A stretch of 13,964 bases of DNA. Source: Chloroflexota bacterium. GTDB lineage: Bacteria; Chloroflexota; Anaerolineae; Caldilineales; Caldilineaceae. Under the pieces are notes generated by a model. That model was not told where the DNA came from and searched no databases. It saw only the letters and a program-made list of their open reading frames with translations. Shown piece after piece: positions 6,993 to 13,964 of the stretch. Every line of letters begins with the position of its first letter. Within the stretch, counting starts at the first letter, position 1. A program made the position numbers and the translations under genes. The stretch lies in NCBI GenBank assembly GCA_003577365.1, contig QEUY01000186.1, positions 1 through 13,964 on the forward strand. The letters run 5' to 3'.

Positions 6993-8851
6993 CCGTCTAT
7001 AGCGCGGCTCATGATCGCAAAGAGCCGCTCACGCCAGAGCGCCATGCCGGGGCGTTTGCTGGCAAGCAGCCGCTCGCGACCCAGGAAATAGCTGGCTTTT
7101 TGCGGGTTGAAGGCTAGAGCGGTCTTGGGCAGCAAGGCAAGATCGCGCGGCACGTTGGGGGTCTGCATAAAGCCATAACAGAGGATGACGCGGTAGAAGC
7201 CGTTTTCCAGCTTCTTGAACTGCACGCGCCGCCGCGCCGGCACATGTGGGATATCCTCAGTCTGCACCGAGAGCAGCACCACGGCTTCGTGCAAGACCTT
7301 GTTGTGTTCCAGGTTGTGCAGGAGCGCGGGCGGCGTGCCTTCGGGGTCGCTGTACATAAAGATCGCCGTGCCCGGCACGCGCGCATATTGTTCGCGGTGC
7401 ACCTGTTTGGCGAAGTCCTCGAAGTGCAGCGTGCCCACGCGCAGACGATCCGCCAGGATTTCGCGCCCGCGATGCCAGGTGGTCATGAGCGTGAAGACCA
7501 CTGCGCCGATCACCAGCGGGAACCAGCCGCCGTGGGGGATCTTCACCAGGTTTGCGCCCCAGAAGGCCACATCCACCAGCAGGAAAAAGCCCGCAAAGAG
7601 CAGCGCGACCGGCAGCGACCATGCCCACAGGTTGCGCGCCACTGAAAAGAGCAGCAGCGTGGTCACGACCATCGTCGTGGTGACGGCCACGCCGTAGGCC
7701 GCGGCCAGGTTGCTCGACGTGCGAAAGGCGAGAACCAGCGCAATGCAGGAAACCATCAGGATCCAGTTGACCGAGGGGATATAGACCTGCCCAATCTCTT
7801 CGGGGGAGGTATGCTCGATGGCGGTGCGCGGCAGATAGGCCAACTGCACCGCCTGTTTGGTGAGTGAGAAGGCCCCGGTGATCAAGGCCTGCGAGGCGAT
7901 GACCGTGGCCATCGTCGCCAGGACGACGACGGGCAGCAGCGCCCAGGAGGGGGCCATGCGGTAGAAGGGGTTGATGACCGCTTCAGGATGTTGAAGCAGC
8001 AGCGCGCCTTGCCCCAAGTAGTTGAACAGCAGCGCGGGCAGCACCAGCGCAAACCAGGCCAGGCGAATGGGGCGCTTGCCAAAGTGTCCCATATCGGCAT
8101 AGAGCGCCTCGCCGCCGGTGACCACCAGAAAGACCGAGCCGAGCACCAGAAAGCCGCGCCAGCCGTTATGTATGAAGAACTGCGCGCCATACCAGGGGTT
8201 GATCGCCGCCAAGACGCTTGGCTGGCGGATGATCCAACTGAGGCCCAGCAGCCCCGACACCACAAACCAGAGCAGCATCAACGGGCCAAAGACTTTGCCC
8301 ACACGTTCGGTGCCACGGCTCTGGAAGAGAAAGAGCACAACCAGAATCACAATGGTGATGGGGACGACATAGGGCGCAAAGAAGGGGGTGGCGATTTCCA
8401 GCCCCTCGACTGCCGAGAGCACGGAGATGGCAGGGGTGATCATGCCGTCGCCGTAGAGCAGGGCGGTGCCGAAGAGACCGAACAGGATCAACAGCCACTG
8501 GCGCGTATACCGCTGGACGCGCGGCGGGCGGATGAGCGCGGTCAGCGCCAGGATGCCGCCTTCGCCTTCGTTGTCGGCCTGCATGACGAAGATCAGATAC
8601 TTGACCGAAATGATGATGATCAGCGCCCAGAAGATCAGCGAGAGGATGCCCAGGATATTGGCGGCGAGCGGTTCGATGCCGTGGGAGTGGTGGAAGGACT
8701 CGCGAAAGGCGTAGAGCGTGCTGGTGCCGATATCGCCATAGACCACGCCCAGCGCGCCCAGCGACAGATAGAACAGATGACGACCGGTGGGCGGCGTGTG
8801 ATGGCGCGACTCGTTGGCAGTCTGTTCGGGTGTGTGCTGGGAATCGTGCAT
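6935..8851 (-). CDS. kup: Kup-type K+ uptake transporter with an atypical C-terminus
   Basis: A KUP/HAK/KT family potassium transporter of 638 residues in the cytoplasmic membrane, importing K+ probably with H+. It begins with a hydrophilic stretch, then LGALGVVYGDIGTSTLYAFRES (residues 31-52); the family normally has GTSPLY, so Thr45 replaces a proline. About twelve TMs follow, with SVKYLIFVMQADNEGEGGI, GDGMITPAISVLSAVEG and the GGEALYADMGHFG segment all well conserved. The soluble C-terminal domain holds up to PGMALWRERLFAIMSR. There the usual ending (family form about RNAxxATxYFxxPxxRVVELG) is absent and about 21 unrelated residues complete the protein. The ATG at 8851 is chosen because AAAGG lies 8 nt upstream; a TTG at 8917 would add 22 residues inside the preceding gene. 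It starts 46 bp after the FkbM stop and is probably co-transcribed with it. Confidence 0.93.
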   Translation of the reverse strand: MHDSQHTPEQTANESRHHTPPTGRHLFYLSLGALGVVYGDIGTSTLYAFRESFHHSHGIEPLAANILGILSLIFWALIIIISVKYLIFVMQADNEGEGGILALTALIRPPRVQRYTRQWLLILFGLFGTALLYGDGMITPAISVLSAVEGLEIATPFFAPYVVPITIVILVVLFLFQSRGTERVGKVFGPLMLLWFVVSGLLGLSWIIRQPSVLAAINPWYGAQFFIHNGWRGFLVLGSVFLVVTGGEALYADMGHFGKRPIRLAWFALVLPALLFNYLGQGALLLQHPEAVINPFYRMAPSWALLPVVVLATMATVIASQALITGAFSLTKQAVQLAYLPRTAIEHTSPEEIGQVYIPSVNWILMVSCIALVLAFRTSSNLAAAYGVAVTTTMVVTTLLLFSVARNLWAWSLPVALLFAGFFLLVDVAFWGANLVKIPHGGWFPLVIGAVVFTLMTTWHRGREILADRLRVGTLHFEDFAKQVHREQYARVPGTAIFMYSDPEGTPPALLHNLEHNKVLHEAVVLLSVQTEDIPHVPARRRVQFKKLENGFYRVILCYGFMQTPNVPRDLALLPKTALAFNPQKASYFLGRERLLASKRPGMALWRERLFAIMSRAIDGYSLRSAAAGAMRPMRHAG

Positions 8852-8897
8852 CGAGGATACCTTTGCGGTTGATGAATTGGGTAAATCGAAAGGCCGG

Positions 8898-9794
8898 TCA
8901 GCCGCGCGCCGCGGCAATGTCGACCATGTGCGCCCGCTGGCCGATCACTTTAGGAAGAATGGCGTGAATGTCGGCGACAGATCGCAGCGGAGCCGTGAAC
9001 GGTGAGATAATGTCTACCTCAAAGCCGAGGGCAAGTAAGGTTTCGGGTAGCTGCGTTGGGCCGTGGCCGGTGTTCTCCTGCATGACCGGGCACCACTCTA
9101 GCACCATACGCAACTTAGGGTTTTCGGCGCGAATTCGTTCCATTCCCATTAGTACTTCGAGTTCCCCGCCTTCGACGTCAATTTTAACTATATCTGCTGG
9201 ACCTTGTATAAGGTCATCAAGCCGTCGAATTGCTACTAGGTGGGTGGATAGGACTGGGCGATCAAGATGATCGCTGAACAGGCTGTTTTGAGCACCATGG
9301 CCGCCGCGTACATAGAATGTTGTTTCTCCAGTAGCCGTACCAGCTGCACAAGGGTAAACCATCACGTTAGAAAGTCGGTTTAGTTGCACGTTTTTTCGTA
9401 GTTCGACGACGGTCTCTTTGGTCGGTTCGACGGCATGGACACAACCAGTCGGCCCAACCATCTTTGCTGCAAGCACCGTATGGAAGCCGATATTAGCCCC
9501 AACATCAATCACTGTCATACCCGGTGCTAGATGGCGGCGTAGATAGGCGGCGACACCGTCTTGTATTGTGACATACATGAGTTTCGCGGTATCTGAACCA
9601 CTCAATCGAAACAGAACACCTGCGACTTCGATCATCCCGTCGGGATATGCCTTTGGCAGTATTGAGAGCAGTCGGCGCACCATCGCTCGTTTGTAATCCT
9701 TCGGCAACACCTGGAGGAAACTGAGGTTCGCATCGTCAATTCGCTGGATAACCCGCCAGATGACTCGCTTCATGTGTGAAAGCTCGTGCTGCAT
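8898..9794 (-). CDS. FkbM-family SAM-dependent methyltransferase
   Basis: A methyltransferase of 298 residues that probably O-methylates a sugar or other cell-surface or secondary-metabolite hydroxyl. Motif I is VIDVGANIGFHT at 95-106, binding S-adenosylmethionine. The acidic end of strand 2 is HAVEPT at 120-125. The FkbM hallmark IVKIDVEGGELEVL lies at 202-215, and LRMVLEW follows as a core strand. The N-terminal 60 residues are basic and helical, with no signal peptide. ATG 9794 is chosen because GGAG (plus 9802-9805) stands 7 nt upstream; ATG 9809, four bases after the glycosyltransferase stop, would add five residues and suggests translational coupling. Base composition is unlike the neighbours: the lines at 9181-9240 and 9361-9420 count 40% and 43% GC, against 73% at 10261-10320. 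This and a mixed codon choice suggest acquisition from elsewhere. Confidence 0.88.
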   Translation of the reverse strand: MQHELSHMKRVIWRVIQRIDDANLSFLQVLPKDYKRAMVRRLLSILPKAYPDGMIEVAGVLFRLSGSDTAKLMYVTIQDGVAAYLRRHLAPGMTVIDVGANIGFHTVLAAKMVGPTGCVHAVEPTKETVVELRKNVQLNRLSNVMVYPCAAGTATGETTFYVRGGHGAQNSLFSDHLDRPVLSTHLVAIRRLDDLIQGPADIVKIDVEGGELEVLMGMERIRAENPKLRMVLEWCPVMQENTGHGPTQLPETLLALGFEVDIISPFTAPLRSVADIHAILPKVIGQRAHMVDIAAARG

Positions 9795-9813
9795 ACAGTA
9801 TCTCCACATGGCT

Positions 9814-11094
9814 TCAGATAGGTGCCTGGACGTGCGCCATCAGTACCTCGACAAATGCGTCTACTGAATGGGTCTGGGCGAACTGTTGGGCCTTGGCCTG
9901 GTCGACGAAGTGATCCGGCGGCGCGGCGAGCATGGCCCGCAAAGCAGCGGCGATGGCGCCGGGGTCGTGGCTGTCCACGGTCAGGCCCAGGCCGTTGCGC
10001 TGCGTGAGCGCGCCGAGCAGCCCAAGCTCGGCGGCGATCACCGGCTTGCCAGCGGCTGCGGCTTGCACAAGGCTCACGCTCGTGCCGACGTGGTTGACAT
10101 GCGTAGCCAGAACCACGTCCGCCAGCGCATAATACGCTCCAATCTCGGATTCCGCAATGAACTCATCGCGAGTGACGATCTGCACGGGCGCCGCGGCCGC
10201 GGTCGCCGTAATGGCTTGCGCCAGCCGTGCCCTGTCGCTCTGCCGCCCGACCAGCAGCAGACAGACCTGGCGCGCCGCCGCAGGCTCTAGGCGCGCCAGC
10301 GCGTCGAGCACCGGATAGATGCCACGGCGCGGGCCAATGCCGCCGAGCATCAGAAACACATGCCGCGCTGGATCGATGGCGTGGCGGCGGCGCAGATCGT
10401 CCAGTATCCCCTCGTTCGTGTTGGTCTGTAGGGCGCGTGCCGGGGTGGGCAGATGGACGGCGCGGTGGCGGCCCGGCCAGCCGTTGAGGATGTCCACGAC
10501 ATACGGGTCGAGGCAAAAAAGGGTTGCCGCGTGGGCGCGGGCCAGAAAACGGCGCATGCTCCACGCCTGGAGCATGGCAGTGGCGCGCTGTTTGCGGCTC
10601 AGCGTGGCCGAGAAGGTCTGCGGATAGTGCAGCATCAGGTTGTGGAAGACGCCGGAAATGGGGCAGGGGAACGCTGGGTTCCAGGTGGCGGCAAACTGGT
10701 AGAAGTCGAGATTGATAAACAAGGCATGGTCTGCGCCGGCCTGTGACGCGATGCGGCGGCAGCTTTGCCATTCGCGCCAGCGCTGCACACGCCGCGCCGT
10801 ATGGGGCCGGATGCGCGGCAGGCCCAGCACGCCAGGCGGCGCGGCCTGGAGGCGCGCCTGCTCTTGCGGGGTCAGCGGCAGCAGTCTGATGCGTGCCGGG
10901 TCGAGCGCGCCGATGGTCTGCGCCGTGGCCGCGTGATGCGCGGCAAAGGTGCTGGACACCAGCAGCGTCAGCCGGCCCGCCGCCGGATCACCAGCCCAGC
11001 CTTCGGCCAGCCACTGCAGAAAGTTCGGGTTGTGCCCGCCGTTCTGCAAGCCCACGGCCAGCACATGGGGAGAGGCCATTTGTGCCAGCGCCAC
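9814..11094 (-). CDS. Glycosyltransferase, GT-B fold (GT4-like)
   Basis: A protein of 426 residues with the two-domain GT-B layout. The N-terminal half has strand-like segments (HVLAVGLQNGG, LTLLVSSTF, HALFINLDFYQF). The C-terminal half has the GT4-like series FLMLGGIGPRRGIYPVLDAL (248-267), CLLLVGRQSDRARL (278-291), a YYALADVVLATH segment and GTSVSLVQAAAAGKPVIAAE (337-356). Such enzymes move a sugar from a nucleotide donor to a growing glycan or lipid at the inner face of the membrane. The acidic residue usual in the EAMAxGxPV motif reads Gln344 here. The GTG at 11094 lies 5 bp after the NYN gene stop; ATG 11079 is an alternative, and neither has a strong ribosome site. With the adjoining FkbM gene it looks like a small glycan-modifying pair. 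Donor and acceptor cannot be told. Confidence 0.8.
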   Translation of the reverse strand: MALAQMASPHVLAVGLQNGGHNPNFLQWLAEGWAGDPAAGRLTLLVSSTFAAHHAATAQTIGALDPARIRLLPLTPQEQARLQAAPPGVLGLPRIRPHTARRVQRWREWQSCRRIASQAGADHALFINLDFYQFAATWNPAFPCPISGVFHNLMLHYPQTFSATLSRKQRATAMLQAWSMRRFLARAHAATLFCLDPYVVDILNGWPGRHRAVHLPTPARALQTNTNEGILDDLRRRHAIDPARHVFLMLGGIGPRRGIYPVLDALARLEPAAARQVCLLLVGRQSDRARLAQAITATAAAAPVQIVTRDEFIAESEIGAYYALADVVLATHVNHVGTSVSLVQAAAAGKPVIAAELGLLGALTQRNGLGLTVDSHDPGAIAAALRAMLAAPPDHFVDQAKAQQFAQTHSVDAFVEVLMAHVQAPI

Positions 11095-11099
11095 CTACG

Positions 11100-13199
<2,100 letters not shown>

Positions 13200-13205
13200 G
13201 AGAGT

Positions 13206-13213
13206 CTCCTCCT
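13206..13213 (-). promoter_or_regulatory. Strong Shine-Dalgarno for the NYN-LOTUS gene
   Basis: On the minus strand AGGAGGAG is placed 6 nt before GTG 13199. It is the strongest ribosome site in the window and decides the GTG start over the downstream ATG. Confidence 0.8.
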
Positions 13214-13237
13214 AGACGACGCCGACGATATGGGGCA

Positions 13238-13246
13238 ATGATAGCA
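13238..13246 (-). promoter_or_regulatory. Extended -10 promoter element for the NYN-led unit
   Basis: On the minus strand the sequence reads TGCTATCAT: a TG-n extension followed by TATCAT, one change from TATAAT, about 40 bp upstream of the NYN start. No good -35 lies 17 bp further up, which an extended -10 can tolerate. The inverted repeat at 13249-13269 occupies the spacer and -35 region. Confidence 0.45.
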
Positions 13247-13248
13247 CA

Positions 13249-13269
13249 AGCCTGGGCAAAGCGCAGGCT
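13249..13269. promoter_or_regulatory. Inverted repeat AGCCTG-N9-CAGGCT, possible operator
   Basis: Perfect 6-bp arms are separated by 9 nt, placed directly upstream of the extended -10 of the NYN gene, where a bound regulator would block RNA polymerase. The arm partly extends (CAAGCCTG against CAGGCTGTTG) with one bulge. Being in the shared region, it could also affect dnaK. No known operator consensus is matched. Confidence 0.3.
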
Positions 13270-13325
13270 GTTGGCGGGCCGGTGTGGAACTGCGCCGGCA
13301 GATCATGTGGCGGCCAGCGCAAACG

Positions 13326-13346
13326 CAAACAAATCGCTAATGTTTG
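13326..13346. promoter_or_regulatory. Inverted repeat CAAACA-N9-TGTTTG upstream of dnaK
   Basis: Perfect 6-bp arms with a 9-nt spacer lie in the most AT-rich part of the divergent region. The spacer length equals that of the CIRCE element bound by HrcA, but the arms do not match CIRCE (TTAGCACTC). Just downstream, TTGTCC (13344-13349) and CCCCAAAT (13363-13370) are 13 nt apart, reminiscent of a heat-shock sigma promoter, though that sigma class is not expected in Chloroflexota. Confidence 0.3.
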
Positions 13347-13388
13347 TCCTATGTTTTATTTACCCCAAATGGCGTAGACTAGGGGCGT

Positions 13389-13532
13389 ATGCAAAATCAG
13401 AGAAATTTGATCGACTCAACGGAGCAGATGGGTATCAGATGGGTCGATGGGCCGAGCGACGGTGCGCTTGACGCTGCGCCAATCCGCTTCGAGGCCGAGA
13501 TGGCCTCTGATTTGAACCTGGAGTTTGATTGA
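13389..13532 (+). CDS. Candidate 47-residue small protein upstream of dnaK
   Basis: A reading frame runs from ATG 13389 to TGA 13530-13532. The peptide is acidic at its C-terminal half (GIRWVDGPSDGALDAAPIRF near residues 15-34, then EAEMASDLNLEFD at the end), with no membrane segment or recognised family. About 30 of 46 codons after the start end in G or C, which is mildly coding-like for this genome. AGGGG lies only 3 nt before the ATG, too close for a good ribosome site. The stop is 46 bp before dnaK, so it would share the dnaK transcript. It could instead be untranslated leader. A 77-codon frame at 13238-13471 overlaps it and looks less coding-like. Confidence 0.3.
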   Translation: MQNQRNLIDSTEQMGIRWVDGPSDGALDAAPIRFEAEMASDLNLEFD

Positions 13533-13542
13533 CGAGCAATCA
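13526..13542 (+). other. Small hairpin in the dnaK leader
   Basis: TGATTG and CAATCA pair around ACGAG, giving a 6-bp stem that ends 36 bp before the dnaK start and includes the stop of the candidate small ORF. It could modulate translation of dnaK, but the stem is weak. Confidence 0.25.
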
Positions 13543-13578
13543 TCGAGCCACGTGAATGTGAGGAGGCAATAGGGAGCT

Positions 13579-13964
13579 ATGGCTAAGATTATTGGCATTG
13601 ACTTGGGCACCACCAACAGTGTGGTCGCGGTCATGGAAGGCGGCAGCCCGGTCGTGATCCCCAATGCAGAGGGGTCGCGCACGACGCCGTCGGTGGTCGC
13701 GTTCACCAAGGGGGGCGACCGGCTGGTCGGCATTACAGCCAAACGCCAGGCGGTGGTGAACCCTGAAAATACGATCTATTCGGTGAAGCGGTTGATGGGC
13801 CGGCGCTTTGACGAGCCGGAGACCAAGAAGACCATGGAGATGGTCTCCTATAACATCACCGAAGGGCCGCATCACGATGCGCGTGTGTCGGTGCCTGTCA
13901 AGAGCAAGGTCTACACGCCACAGGAGATCAGCGCGATGATCCTGGGCAAGCTCAAGCGGGACGC
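13579..13964 (+). CDS. dnaK: Chaperone DnaK (Hsp70), N-terminal part; 3' end outside window
   Basis: The frame opens at ATG 13579 and stays open to the window edge, giving 128 complete codons of the nucleotide-binding domain. The start AKIIGIDLGTTNSVVAVMEG contains the Hsp70 phosphate-1 motif. PVVIPNAEGSRTTPSVVAF, VGITAKRQAVVNPENTIYSVKRLMGRRF and YTPQEISAMILGKLK are all standard DnaK text. The protein is the cytoplasmic ATP-driven chaperone that works with DnaJ and GrpE. AGGAGG (13561-13566) is 12 nt upstream, slightly far, while GGGAG (13572-13576) is too close at 2 nt, so the effective ribosome site is unclear. No CIRCE element was found upstream. The upstream neighbour is the divergent NYN gene rather than grpE or hrcA, so dnaK appears to lead its own unit here. 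Confidence 0.97.
   Translation, partial: MAKIIGIDLGTTNSVVAVMEGGSPVVIPNAEGSRTTPSVVAFTKGGDRLVGITAKRQAVVNPENTIYSVKRLMGRRFDEPETKKTMEMVSYNITEGPHHDARVSVPVKSKVYTPQEISAMILGKLKRD

Noticed and set aside
13325..13336. The 12-mer GCAAACAAATCG is shared with 341-352, in another intergenic region
   Set aside because: Several chance 12-mer matches are expected in a window of this size, and no longer similarity surrounds it.
13238..13471. A 77-codon frame in the NYN/dnaK gap
   Set aside because: It runs through the promoter-like region, lacks a ribosome site and recognisable content, and overlaps the better 47-codon frame.
13216..13578. Search for a canonical CIRCE element or HAIR element before dnaK
   Set aside because: No TTAGCACTC-N9-GAGTGCTAA or CTTGAGT-N7-ACTCAAG match was seen; only unrelated dyads with a 9-nt spacer are present.

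Overview
The window is a GC-rich bacterial chromosome segment. It carries single-copy housekeeping genes (a gpsA-like end at the left, the start of dnaK at the right) around a mix of transport, cell-surface and RNA-related genes. The protein style fits a member of the Chloroflexota: a combined MacB/FtsX permease, a NYN-LOTUS protein, a Kup transporter, and Rhs text of the YDANGNLT type. That placement is an inference from memory of the families, not a computed assignment. No rRNA, tRNA, CRISPR array or intact insertion sequence was seen.

Left part (1-2172, plus strand): the last 100 residues of an NAD(P)-dependent glycerol-3-phosphate dehydrogenase, then a NhaP2/CvrA-type K+(Na+)/H+ antiporter with a C-terminal RCK_C domain. 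Past the antiporter, on the minus strand, lies a short remnant of a YD/Rhs-repeat protein containing hairpins.

Centre (2173-6992): a minus-strand zinc-dependent medium-chain dehydrogenase is divergent from a plus-strand pair, a MacB/LolD-type ABC ATPase and an 876-residue FtsX-family permease. The ATPase/permease junction is a threefold 13-bp tandem repeat that places a start codon in each of the three frames. The intergenic region holds a palindrome over a possible -10 box and three copies of an 11-bp repeat in the dehydrogenase leader.

Right part (6935-13199, minus strand, read right to left): NYN-LOTUS protein, glycosyltransferase, FkbM methyltransferase and Kup potassium transporter, with gaps of 5 to about 50 bp, so a probable four-gene transcription unit. 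The FkbM gene is clearly poorer in GC than its neighbours. The kup 3' end runs 58 bp into the permease gene on the opposite strand, and its usual C-terminus is replaced by antisense sequence of that permease.

Far right (13200-13964): an approximately 380-bp divergent regulatory region between the NYN gene and dnaK, with two inverted repeats that each have a 9-nt spacer, a candidate 47-codon small ORF, and the first 128 codons of dnaK.

The best candidates for something little described are the NYN-LOTUS protein with its long unassigned C-terminal half, the chimeric kup tail, and the triplicated stop/start junction. I found no convincing complete new multi-gene system.
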